A DNA stretch of 64,000 nucleotides from Psychrosphaera sp. B3R10 (lineage in GTDB: Bacteria; Pseudomonadota; Gammaproteobacteria; Enterobacterales; Alteromonadaceae), in assembly GCF_018861025.1 (NCBI RefSeq), contig NZ_JAHKQH010000040.1, positions 62,001-126,000 on the forward strand, in the 5' to 3' direction. The notes beneath the pieces were generated by a model. The model was not told where the DNA came from. It made no database searches and saw only the letters and a list, made by a program, of their open reading frames with translations. The position numbers and the translations under genes are program-made. Positions 56,304 through 64,000 of this stretch are shown in pieces. Each line of letters begins with the position of its first letter. Within the stretch, counting starts at the first letter, position 1.

Positions 56304-57737
56304 CTATTTAGGTTCAACTGTGATAACAATCCGTTTATAACTCGACAAAGCTGGCGTGCCCTTATCAGACACTTTTAAAATAATATGTACCGTTTTTGTT
56401 TCGGTTACTTCTGGCGCTGTTATGTATATCGCGTGCGCATTATTGGCAGCACCGGTAGAAACCGTTTTTTTATAAGTGCCCGCTTCTGGGTAGTCAAACC
56501 AAATAAAGCTCAAGTTATCACCATCTGGATCGTAGGAATCACTGGCATCCAATGCCAAACTTTGTCCAGACTTTACGGTCATACGATCTGAGCTTTTTAA
56601 TACCGCTATTGGTGCGTGATTCGCTTGTTGATAACTTTGAGTTGTCCAATCCATTCGTGCCGCAAAATCATTTTGCAAATCATCTCGCCAGCGCCATAGC
56701 GTTTCTTTATAACCTTCAAAGCTACGCTTACCGGGGATGGTTGCCCGGCCATATTCTCCCGCCACATAAGGGGTAAACGTATCTGTGGCATTGGTCCAAA
56801 TTGCCCGGGTTTCTGGGGCGATAATCACATCCGATCCCCCTTCCTTAGTTTTTGAAAAGTCTGGGATATAGAGTTCATATCGTCCCCCCCAGCCTCCCCA
56901 GTTCGGTTTTTCTGCATGATTTAACCCATTCGGGATTAAAGATAAAAAAGCCGGTGTATCGCCTTCCACGCCCCAAGCCACATCTGGATATCGAGCGCCT
57001 AAAGGACCGTGACCTTGCTGAATGTTAGTAGCAAACCACTTATTACTTATTGTGCTGTTATCTATACCGTCGATAACTGAATTAATGCCTGTCCATGTTG
57101 CGCTACCATAGTCATCACCTGGGCTCACAATATAAAATAAATTAGGGAAATTGTTTCTGATCCAAATCCCGCTATCGTCTTGGTCAGAAATGGTATAAAC
57201 CCTAATTTTAGCAATCAGCGCCTTGGCTTCATGAGCGGGTTTGGTTTTGCGTATTTTATACAACGCCTGAGCAAGGGTATTTACGCCTCCCCAGGTTGAT
57301 ATCCATAGCGGACGTTTATCATTTTTTTCAAGCTCCGCAATGATCAAATCTGAACCTTGAGAATCATGACCATCTCCAACCCCCTTCATACCGTAAAGAG
57401 GCAAACCAGATTTAACCAGTTGCAAAAGTGCTTTGCCACTTGGGTAACCCGATTGATGATTTACTAAATTAGGCTGAACTTCACTATAAGCATTAATCAC
57501 CTTAACAATCGACTCCGGTTCAACCGAGTTTTTGTGCCAAACAGACGTTGTTGCGACAATCCCTTTAATGTCGATTTCATTGGCGTACAAAAACAGCCGG
57601 ACTAATGACTGCGTATCGTCAGGATCTGCTTCTATGTCTGTTAAAATGATCACTCTATGTTTTTCATAATCTTGAGCGTAACCAAGATTAAGTGTCACGG
57701 TTAAACATATCATTATTAAAAGGAATAAATATCTCAT
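56304..57737 (-). CDS. Secreted DUF1593 nucleoside hydrolase-like protein with Ig-like tail
   Basis: The 477-residue product has a signal peptide (cleavage near GYAQ), a DUF1593 domain (about 25-330) that resembles nucleoside hydrolases, with ILTDIEADPDDTQSLVRLF supplying the DxDxxxDD calcium-type motif, and a C-terminal Ig-like domain (about 380-477). DUF1593 proteins occur with carbohydrate-degradation genes in marine bacteria; the actual substrate is unproven. It is an isolated gene. Confidence 0.82.
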   Translation of the reverse strand: MRYLFLLIMICLTVTLNLGYAQDYEKHRVIILTDIEADPDDTQSLVRLFLYANEIDIKGIVATTSVWHKNSVEPESIVKVINAYSEVQPNLVNHQSGYPSGKALLQLVKSGLPLYGMKGVGDGHDSQGSDLIIAELEKNDKRPLWISTWGGVNTLAQALYKIRKTKPAHEAKALIAKIRVYTISDQDDSGIWIRNNFPNLFYIVSPGDDYGSATWTGINSVIDGIDNSTISNKWFATNIQQGHGPLGARYPDVAWGVEGDTPAFLSLIPNGLNHAEKPNWGGWGGRYELYIPDFSKTKEGGSDVIIAPETRAIWTNATDTFTPYVAGEYGRATIPGKRSFEGYKETLWRWRDDLQNDFAARMDWTTQSYQQANHAPIAVLKSSDRMTVKSGQSLALDASDSYDPDGDNLSFIWFDYPEAGTYKKTVSTGAANNAHAIYITAPEVTETKTVHIILKVSDKGTPALSSYKRIVITVEPK

Positions 57738-57915
57738 CGATTAAACCCACAGCCAATTACAATGGGGATAAATTAAACCTCCTATGCACTATTGGTCTAT
57801 TACGGTTTTTTATTTATTACGTATTATTACTTTTATATTTATTTAATTTGGTAAAATTGCTAAATCAATTTAGCCGTCAAACAAACATTCAACCCTGTTA
57901 GTAATTAAGGATTTC

Positions 57916-58326
57916 ATGTCAAAGTCAGTGCAACATATTGGGGCAATATCTCTGGTCGTAGAAAACTACGATGAAGCAATTGAGTTTTATACGTCAAAAC
58001 TGCAATTTACGTTAGTCGCCGACACCGACTTAGGCGATGGCAAACGCTGGGTTTTGGTATCCCCGCCAAACTCAAATGGCACTAACTTACTGTTAGCGGA
58101 AGCGAGCAGTGAGGCGCAAAATAAAGCGGTTGGTAATCAAACTGGGGGGAGGGTATTTCTGTTCCTACAAACCAATAACTTTTGGTACGACTACGAATTG
58201 ATGAAAGCAAATGGCGTGGTATTTGACGAAGAACCCCGTGTTGAAGAGTATGGTACGGTAGTTGTTTTTCAAGACTTGTACGGCAACAAATGGGACTTGT
58301 TACAACTGGTTATTCCAACACTCTGA
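57916..58326 (+). CDS. VOC-family protein
   Basis: The 136-residue protein shows the VOC pattern (HIGAISLVVENYDEAIEFYTSKLQFTLV, then VVFQDLYGNKWDLLQLV). It is not close to the VOC protein at 48595 by eye. Metal ligands are likely H7 and the Glu near the end. Substrate unknown. Confidence 0.83.
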   Translation: MSKSVQHIGAISLVVENYDEAIEFYTSKLQFTLVADTDLGDGKRWVLVSPPNSNGTNLLLAEASSEAQNKAVGNQTGGRVFLFLQTNNFWYDYELMKANGVVFDEEPRVEEYGTVVVFQDLYGNKWDLLQLVIPTL

Positions 58327-58441
58327 CACAGTTAAGTAGTTAGCAACATGGATTTTACATACCCGTTTAGTCGCCACCTTGTTTAAGTCCTGTATCAAAT
58401 GTTTTAATTAATACTTAAACAAGGCGACAGAAAATGCTTAA

Positions 58442-59836
58442 TTATTTACCCGTTAGCGCTTTGAGTATAATTGTCCAATGATCTAAACCACCGTAAAATG
58501 CTTTAATCGGTAAACGCTCATTTAATCCGTGTGCGAACATGTCATCTGGATTCATAAACGCGCTAGATATCGCCCAAGTTGGGATCCCAGCTTTACGAAA
58601 ATGCATGCCGTCGGTGCCACCAGACTCCATATAAACAACTATATCTACTTTTGGATAGCGACTATGAACTGCCTTACTAATCGCCGCCATCACATCTGCT
58701 CTTGGTTCTGAAATTGGGCTTTCAACTGGTGAGCCAGTCACGACAAACTCAACTGCGTCATTGTTAATCGCTTGTTTGAGTTGCTTTTGCACCTGCGCCA
58801 CCGTTGTCCCAGGGAATATCCGGCAGTTTACGGTAACCATTGCTGATTGAGGCAGGGCATTTTCTGCATGTCCCGCTTTTAACATCGTAGGCACACATGT
58901 GGTACGGGTAGAACCGACATAAGACGGTTCGATTTCCAACCGGTCTGATGCCGCTTTATTATTGGGGTTATTGGCAAATTGCATCATTGCTTGACCCAAC
59001 TCTCCCCCTAGCTTTTGTCCTGATATCCGAAAAAAATCACGGGTCATTTCACTATATTGAACAGGAAAATGGTATCCCTGAATTTTAGTAATCGCATCTG
59101 CGAGATCATAAATCGCATTATCCATTTTAGGTCGCGAGCTATGGCCACCAGCATTACGAATAGTAAGTTCGAACGTGGCGTAGGTTTTTTCTGCGGCTTG
59201 AACCAAATAGGCAACAGGCTTTCCGTCTGCACTCAAGTCTCCACCTCCGGCGTCCGAGTTAAGCGCAAACTCAGCTTCTGCCAGTTCTGGCATGTCGTTC
59301 GCTAACATTTGGGTAGTTGTCATGCCGGTTTCTTCGTCACCAGAAAAGGCAATTATCAAGTCACGATTTGGTATAAAACCTTCATTTTTTAGCCGAATAA
59401 AGGTCGCTGATAACATAGTAATACCGTATTTGTTATCAATGGTACCGCGACCATAAAAATAGTTATCATCTTGGGTTAATTTAAACGGTGGGCGCTCCCA
59501 GTCTTTAGCTAATGCTTCAACAACGTCCATGTGCCCAATAAGTAAGATGGGCTTTTTACCCGAAGAACCATCGCCTCTGTAACGTACAATTAACGAAGCT
59601 GTTTCCCCCTTGGGAATAATTTGAATGTCTTTTGCTGCAAAGCCTGCTGCAGTAAATTCACTTGCCAAATATTTAGCCATTTTAGGAACATTACCGCGAC
59701 CCGCTACGGTTGGGATTTCTATTATCGTTTGATATATTTCCAGGGCTTTTTTAGCATGGTTTGAATCCGCATTAGGGACACTCAAAACCGAAAACGTAGC
59801 GCTAAGTAGCACAAAAATGCCTAACAATTTTTTCAT
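58442..59836 (-). CDS. Secreted M20-family metallopeptidase
   Basis: The start is taken as the ATG at 59836 (MKKLLGIF), giving a normal signal peptide; the frame extends five codons further. The zinc ligands are in LIGHMDVVEA, GRGTIDNKYG, FSGDEETG (catalytic Glu), NSDAGGG and the C-terminal FAHGLNERLP. M20 enzymes trim peptides or deacylate N-acyl amino acids. With the S9 and M14 proteins it adds to an exported peptidase set. Confidence 0.9.
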   Translation of the reverse strand: MKKLLGIFVLLSATFSVLSVPNADSNHAKKALEIYQTIIEIPTVAGRGNVPKMAKYLASEFTAAGFAAKDIQIIPKGETASLIVRYRGDGSSGKKPILLIGHMDVVEALAKDWERPPFKLTQDDNYFYGRGTIDNKYGITMLSATFIRLKNEGFIPNRDLIIAFSGDEETGMTTTQMLANDMPELAEAEFALNSDAGGGDLSADGKPVAYLVQAAEKTYATFELTIRNAGGHSSRPKMDNAIYDLADAITKIQGYHFPVQYSEMTRDFFRISGQKLGGELGQAMMQFANNPNNKAASDRLEIEPSYVGSTRTTCVPTMLKAGHAENALPQSAMVTVNCRIFPGTTVAQVQKQLKQAINNDAVEFVVTGSPVESPISEPRADVMAAISKAVHSRYPKVDIVVYMESGGTDGMHFRKAGIPTWAISSAFMNPDDMFAHGLNERLPIKAFYGGLDHWTIILKALTGK

Positions 59837-60164
59837 AATTAACTTATACATATCCTAAATGAACAACTAGCATATACCCGTTTATACAAAAACGATAGCG
59901 TGTCGTTTTTCACATACATAACCATTGTAAAACTCGAATCATTGCACTTATTGTTTCGGGGTTATCTATCGGGCTTGGTTGGCACGGCCATTTTGTATGT
60001 CTAAAAGGGAACGCCAACAAGCGGTGATCCAATAACAATTGTCAGGTGTGTGACAAACTCTTTGGATTATTGCCTTCGCTTCGCTAAAGTAGAACCAATT
60101 TTTACGTGTAATAAAAATATAGCGTGACCTGTTTTGGACTAAATCGGCATAAGGAACAATAATT
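59837..60164 (+). other. Intergenic stretch of about 330 bases before the 60165 gene
   Basis: No gene is seen. A hairpin AAAAACGA-TAGCGTG-TCGTTTTT lies at 59888-59910; it looks like a terminator but stands upstream of both flanking genes, so it may end a short transcript or be an operator. Confidence 0.4.
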
Positions 60165-60623
60165 GTGATAATTGATTGGGGTGTTGTCAGCTCTGCGGCT
60201 ACCGCTGTGGGTTCGTTGGTTACGGCGCTTGGCGTTGGTTTTGGTGCGTGGCAAATTAAAGTCGGTAAAGAGCAAGCGCAAGCGACATTCGAAGATAGTT
60301 TAGATCAACAGTACCGCTCGTTATCAATGGAACTGCCAGTAAGTGTGCTAATTGGTGAACCGGTTGAAGAAAGTGATAGAAACCAGGTACGTGAGCTCAT
60401 TTATAATTACCTTGATTTGAGCAACGAACAAGTCTATTTAAGGGCCAAAGGGCGTATTTCTAAACATACATGGACCTCTTGGTCTCAGGGAATAAAATTA
60501 CATTTAGCGAAACCATCATTTGCCGAAGTGTACTCAGAAATAAAAGATAAATGTGACTTTACCTACTTAAATCGACTCGTAGCATCGGATTTTCAATCTG
60601 ATCCAAAAAGTTGGTATCGCTAA
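60165..60623 (+). CDS. Membrane-anchored protein of unknown function
   Basis: The 152-residue product starts at GTG and has one N-terminal helix (about 7-30, VSSAATAVGSLVTALGVGFGAW), then a cytosolic or periplasmic helical body with Trp at KHTWTSWSQG and WYR at the end. I know no family. It resembles in plan the protein at 61555 (helix plus soluble domain) but not in sequence. Confidence 0.6.
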   Translation: MIIDWGVVSSAATAVGSLVTALGVGFGAWQIKVGKEQAQATFEDSLDQQYRSLSMELPVSVLIGEPVEESDRNQVRELIYNYLDLSNEQVYLRAKGRISKHTWTSWSQGIKLHLAKPSFAEVYSEIKDKCDFTYLNRLVASDFQSDPKSWYR

Positions 60624-60697
60624 GTCAGAAATGTCAATAAACCTATGATTCTTAAGTTATCTATTCCTCGACTTAAGGTGGGTTTTAAATGCTGTTT

Positions 60698-61393
60698 CTA
60701 TTTAAGGTTAATCTGGTTATACGCATCTATGATGTGCTGTGCCTTGTTGTTCCCCTTTTGAATACGCTGATAATGGCTAAGCGTTTTATGTAGATACCTT
60801 TGGGCAACCTTCTCTTGTTCTGCGGACTCCCCCTGCCAAATACTATCGCCGACAGGACTGATATCATGCTGGATATCGCTTGCGAGAGAAACATGGAGGA
60901 TTTCATAAAAGCGTTTATTGTCTTCGACTAAAACTTCATCGTTTAAACTGAAACCAAGCTCGATTAATTTCTGACGTAAAGAAAATTGATGATGTACGGG
61001 ACACAATAAAAAGTCGAGTTTCAGGTTTTTATGTTCTTGCTGTTTTTTGTGCAGCGCTTCAATAAATTCAATCATTAAATCGCCACCCACACCTGCGATA
61101 ATGACTAACTGTTGACCGTTAAAATCCCCTATAGGCAACTTTGCAACATCCAAGCAATGTGTTTTCCACAATGCGCTTTGAAGTGGGTAATGACGTTGTA
61201 GTTTAGTTTCTACCTCAGTCATTAGCGTCGGCACTATATCGACAAAATGTATTGTCGAACCCAAATTACGATCTAATAAAGCGGCACCTAAATAGCCATG
61301 ATCGCAGCAACAGTCCCAAATATGAGCATATCTAGAAGACACCATCTGTTCTATTTGCTTTAATCTTTTACTGAGTTTCAAAAAATGGTCCAT
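60698..61393 (-). CDS. TrmK-like tRNA (adenine22-N1)-methyltransferase family protein
   Basis: The 231-residue SAM-dependent methyltransferase has the motif I-like IWDCCCDHGYLGAALL and IIAGVGGDLMIEFIEAL, and LLCPVHHQFSLRQKLIELGF, the marks of the TrmK/COG2384 family. TrmK methylates A22 of tRNA in Bacillus; gammaproteobacterial members are less studied. It is a single gene. Confidence 0.85.
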   Translation of the reverse strand: MDHFLKLSKRLKQIEQMVSSRYAHIWDCCCDHGYLGAALLDRNLGSTIHFVDIVPTLMTEVETKLQRHYPLQSALWKTHCLDVAKLPIGDFNGQQLVIIAGVGGDLMIEFIEALHKKQQEHKNLKLDFLLCPVHHQFSLRQKLIELGFSLNDEVLVEDNKRFYEILHVSLASDIQHDISPVGDSIWQGESAEQEKVAQRYLHKTLSHYQRIQKGNNKAQHIIDAYNQINLK

Positions 61394-61554
61394 TTAGCTA
61401 TTCGACTGCCCGCATTGTATAGGGGATTGGGCAACGCCGACAAGTAACCATCAGGAACTCGACTTAGTATTAAACTTGTCGTTTTAACTAAAATTGCCAA
61501 TAATGGCAAAAGCTTTAAGATAATGAATGATATACCGACCTAGGAATCGTAAAC

Positions 61555-62070
61555 ATGGACCAACAAAAGTGGTATAAAAACCCTGAGATGATAGTGGCAT
61601 TATCGGCGCTTCTAATTGGCCTAGTAACCGCTTTCACATCTATTTATTCTGCTTATATTGACCGGGAATATTCTAGAGCCTCTGTATGGCCAAGATTGGA
61701 GATATTCAGAAGTCACAATCATGATTCCTTCAGTTACACGATAAAAAATAATGGCACTGGACCCGCGTTAATACATGATGCCAAAGTATTAAACGGCACC
61801 ACATATATAAAATACTGGCAAGAAATCCCACAATTTAAAAGCTTTGTGCAGTCGCATATAAGCAACCGTACCTTATCACCTCAAAATACAATAAGTCCGC
61901 TTGTGTACAATGGCGAACATGCAAAAGAATTTAAAATGGCCGATGAGTCAATTCAAATTGAGCTTTGTTATTGTTCAATCTATGACGAGTGCTGGGTAGT
62001 TGACAGAAATAATCAACCAACGCCAATTGAATACTGCGAAGTAAACGAAGCGCAAAAGTTTCTGCAATAA
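61555..62070 (+). CDS. Membrane-anchored protein of unknown function
   Basis: The 171-residue product has one N-terminal helix (about 10-33) and a soluble domain that looks beta-rich (FSYTIKNNGTGPALIHDAKVLNGTTY) with several Cys near the end (CYCSIYDECWV). I know no family. It is followed by a membrane protein gene after 44 bases. Confidence 0.6.
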   Translation: MDQQKWYKNPEMIVALSALLIGLVTAFTSIYSAYIDREYSRASVWPRLEIFRSHNHDSFSYTIKNNGTGPALIHDAKVLNGTTYIKYWQEIPQFKSFVQSHISNRTLSPQNTISPLVYNGEHAKEFKMADESIQIELCYCSIYDECWVVDRNNQPTPIEYCEVNEAQKFLQ

Positions 62071-62114
62071 CACAATGTGAGTTCACGATTTACAAACAAA
62101 AGGATGCGTTAACC

Positions 62115-62516
62115 GTGACATTCCCCATTATTTCAACCTATATATTTGGCATTTTTATTGCCGTCGTTGTGCTTTTCCAGTTTGCATTAATATTTGGTGC
62201 CCCGTGGGGAGAAATGGCGATGGGTGGAAAATTTCCAGGACGTTTACCTGTTAAAATACGCATCGCAGCGGTGATGCAAATCATACTGCTTTTATTAATG
62301 GCTGAAGTTGTATTCTCTCATTCGGGACTAGTTAACGATGTAAACTTTGGTTTTTTTCATATGGTCTTTCCAGACTATGCTATTTGGGTGGTCGTCGCTT
62401 TATGTTTATTAAGTTGTGTTGCAAATACCATTACCCCGAGTAAAAAAGAACGAGCATTATGGGCCCCGGTTTCGACCATTTTACTAATTTGTGTTTTAGT
62501 CGTTGCTCTCAAATAG
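62115..62516 (+). CDS. Four-helix membrane protein of unknown function
   Basis: The 133-residue protein has about four hydrophobic segments and a loop with PWGEMAMGGKFPGRLPVKIR. I do not recognise a named family with certainty. It starts at GTG (62115) after an AAAGGA site with long spacing. The next gene starts 53 bases later. Confidence 0.65.
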   Translation: MTFPIISTYIFGIFIAVVVLFQFALIFGAPWGEMAMGGKFPGRLPVKIRIAAVMQIILLLLMAEVVFSHSGLVNDVNFGFFHMVFPDYAIWVVVALCLLSCVANTITPSKKERALWAPVSTILLICVLVVALK

Positions 62517-62569
62517 GCAAACAACTAGGTAAACAACTACCGTTATCAAGCACCGCAAGGAGAACTAAA

Positions 62570-63001
62570 ATGGTTACCGGTTACTGGGTAAGTAATAACT
62601 TAAAGGATATGGATCTCAATGCCATTCATGGTTATATATCTCAATCTTATTGGGCGAAAGGCATTCCGATTGAAACGATGGAAAAAGCGATTAACAACTC
62701 TGTGTGTTTTGGTATTTTTACCGATTCAGGTGAGCAAATCGCCTTCGCTAGAATGATAACAGACCGTGCAACGTTCGCGTATTTAGCCGACGTTTTTGTA
62801 TTAGAGCATCACCGAGGCATTGGTCTAAGTAAATGGCTAATGGAAGAAGTGGTTAAACACCCTGAGTTACAAGGATTACGTCGAATAGCGTTAGCAACTC
62901 GAGACGCCCACGAGTTATATAAACAGTTTGGTTTTACCGAATTACATTCGCCACAATCGTTTATGGAATTACACCAACCAGACGTTTACAAAAAGACATG
63001 A
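62570..63001 (+). CDS. GNAT-family N-acetyltransferase
   Basis: The start is the ATG at 62570 after AAGGAGAAC; the frame extends upstream into the previous gene. The 143-residue protein has the GNAT acetyl-CoA core LADVFVLEHHRGIGLSKWLM and ends with YKQFGFTELHSPQSFMEL. Substrate is unknown. Confidence 0.88.
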   Translation: MVTGYWVSNNLKDMDLNAIHGYISQSYWAKGIPIETMEKAINNSVCFGIFTDSGEQIAFARMITDRATFAYLADVFVLEHHRGIGLSKWLMEEVVKHPELQGLRRIALATRDAHELYKQFGFTELHSPQSFMELHQPDVYKKT

Positions 63002-63234
63002 CGTTAAACGTTTAATTATTTTAACATCTCATATCCGGCAATTTACCATTGTTAAATGCAACCTTTTACGACACAGATACCTTGTATTCTTTATTGCCAA
63101 TCATCCAAAAGTTAGGCATGTTAGCGTGTCTTATTTGGTTTTTGGCTATATATTATTGCCATATTGAAAACCCTCAAACAACTTCCCCTTCGTCTTAAGG
63201 GTTATCGCTTAATCACAAAAAGTAGGAAATAATT

Positions 63235-63609
63235 TTGGATATTGCTGCAAACATACTCGTGCTGTTCATGGCCGTGCTTCATATTTACATATTAGTTATC
63301 GAAATGTGGTTTTGGGATAAACCACCGGGGCTAAGAGCATTTGGATTTAAAAAAGATTTTGCAACCGCCACTAAGGTATTAGCTGCCAATCAAGGTTTGT
63401 ACAATGGCTTTTTAGCGGCAGGGTTAATATGGGGCTTAGTGCATCAAGATCCGTTTTTTGGCCTGCAAATTCAATTGTTTTTCTTATCCTGTATTTTTGT
63501 CGCCGGTATTTTTGGCGCAATAACATCGTCAAGAAAGATCCTCTTTGTGCAAAGTGTACCTTCGTTAATTACGATAATATTTGTACTGTTTAATTATTTA
63601 GGACTTTAA
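63235..63609 (+). CDS. DUF1304 membrane protein
   Basis: The 124-residue protein has four helices and the DUF1304 pattern (AVLHIYILVIEMWFWDKP, AANQGLYNGFLAAGLIWG). Function is unknown. It starts at TTG with an AGGA site upstream. A terminator-like hairpin follows. The 230 bases before it hold no clear gene. Confidence 0.83.
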   Translation: MDIAANILVLFMAVLHIYILVIEMWFWDKPPGLRAFGFKKDFATATKVLAANQGLYNGFLAAGLIWGLVHQDPFFGLQIQLFFLSCIFVAGIFGAITSSRKILFVQSVPSLITIIFVLFNYLGL

Positions 63610-63633
63610 TTTTACTTAATATTAGAAAAAAAC

Positions 63634-63652
63634 AAGGCCAACATGGCCTTTT
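63634..63652 (+). terminator. Terminator-like hairpin after the DUF1304 gene
   Basis: AAGGCC-AACAT-GGCCTT followed by TT is a 6-bp stem; an ATG at 63643 lies in it, which argues for the later start of the next gene. Confidence 0.55.
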
Positions 63653-63666
63653 CAAGTGATGATGAA

Positions 63667-63945
63667 ATGCTTAAAAAAGTGATATTGCAGGGCTATATAA
63701 TAATTCCAGACGCAGATTTAAAGGAAGTGAATTCAGAATTGGATTTGCACATAAAATTAACACTCGGCGAACCTGGGTGCTTAATATTTGAAGTAATACA
63801 TGATCAACAAAACCCGAACAAACTGCATGTCTACGAGGAATTTGTTGACGAACATGCATTTGAATATCATCAAAATCGAGTAAAATCTTCGAAATGGGGC
63901 AAAGTTACCACACGGGTTGAGCGACATTATAAGATTACTCACTGA
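63667..63945 (+). CDS. Antibiotic biosynthesis monooxygenase (ABM) domain protein
   Basis: The start is taken as the ATG at 63667 (MLKKVILQGYIIIPDADL), which fits the family's beginning and avoids the hairpin at 63634; an in-frame ATG at 63643 lies inside that hairpin. The 92-residue product has the ABM ferredoxin-like pattern, with GCLIFEVIHDQQNPNKLHVYEEFVDEHAFEYHQ and a final HY. Members are small quinol-type monooxygenases of varied roles. Confidence 0.82.
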   Translation: MLKKVILQGYIIIPDADLKEVNSELDLHIKLTLGEPGCLIFEVIHDQQNPNKLHVYEEFVDEHAFEYHQNRVKSSKWGKVTTRVERHYKITH

Positions 63946-64000
63946 CTTCAAGATTAAAAATGGGCGACACCCAATATAGTAATAAGACGCACCGATTGTG

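Noticed and set aside
57692-57901. Possible small hydrophobic gene upstream of the VOC gene
   Set aside because: It starts within the DUF1593 gene on the other strand, has no ribosome site and low-complexity hydrophobic content.
63643-63666. ATG at 63643 as the start of the ABM protein
   Set aside because: It lies inside a terminator-like hairpin, and the family alignment from memory begins near MLKKVILQGY at 63667.

Overview
The window looks like chromosomal DNA of a marine, aerobic gammaproteobacterium of the Alteromonadales type (Colwellia/Thalassotalea/Psychrosphaera-like). This is inferred from the fairly AT-rich coding style, an E. coli-like gene complement (nfuA, dinF, hemN, yigB-uvrD, tmcA, leuABCD, glpEG, ubiCA), a complete aa3 cytochrome c oxidase locus, many secreted peptidases, and a glucosylglycerate (compatible solute) operon. 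No rRNA, tRNA, prophage, IS element or CRISPR array was seen. The content is mostly core genome with a looser accessory stretch from about 48 kb to the end.

Layout. 1-5.3 kb: a truncated secreted M14 carboxypeptidase, nfuA, a small membrane protein, a DinF-type MATE exporter and a secreted polysaccharide deacetylase. 5.4-13.8 kb: the aa3 oxidase locus on the minus strand, read as coxB (with fused cytochrome c), ctaD, ctaG, coxC, SURF1, a small Sco-like protein, ctaA, ctaB and sco. One small DUF2909 gene in the middle lies on the opposite strand. 14-20.3 kb: a ThrE-like exporter, two unknown envelope proteins, rmuC and hemN; a short palindromic REP-like element supplies the hemN stop codon. 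20.5-30 kb: an AlkD-like glycosylase, an NRAMP relative lacking the usual metal ligands, an S9 peptidase, tmcA, uvrD and yigB. 30.3-35 kb: a four-gene plus-strand operon that closes a cycle for glucosylglycerate: glycerate 3-kinase, glucosyl-3-phosphoglycerate phosphatase, glucosyl-3-phosphoglycerate synthase and a GH13_18 phosphorylase. 35-39.4 kb: small housekeeping or unknown genes and an oligopeptidase B-like lipoprotein. 39.7-44.7 kb: leuABCD preceded by a clear leucine attenuator (leader peptide plus terminator). 44.8-48.1 kb: glpE-glpG, a FliL-like protein, ubiC-ubiA. 48.1-56.2 kb: ACT and VOC proteins, an orphan PAS histidine kinase, and a TPR protein, DesK-like kinase and NarL-type regulator with strong palindromes upstream, followed by a serine hydrolase and lipoproteins. 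56.3-64 kb: a secreted DUF1593 protein, VOC protein, M20 peptidase, TrmK-like methyltransferase, and small unknown or poorly known genes.

How the genes work together. The oxidase locus holds the structural subunits together with heme A synthesis (CtaB, CtaA) and copper insertion (CtaG, Sco, Sco-like). The glucosylglycerate operon can make the solute from 3-phosphoglycerate and NDP-glucose and recover it as glucose-1-phosphate and 3-phosphoglycerate. This is the most coherent pathway in the window and the best candidate for a little-described system. The TPR/kinase/regulator cluster with its operator-like sites is the best candidate for an uncharacterised regulatory circuit.
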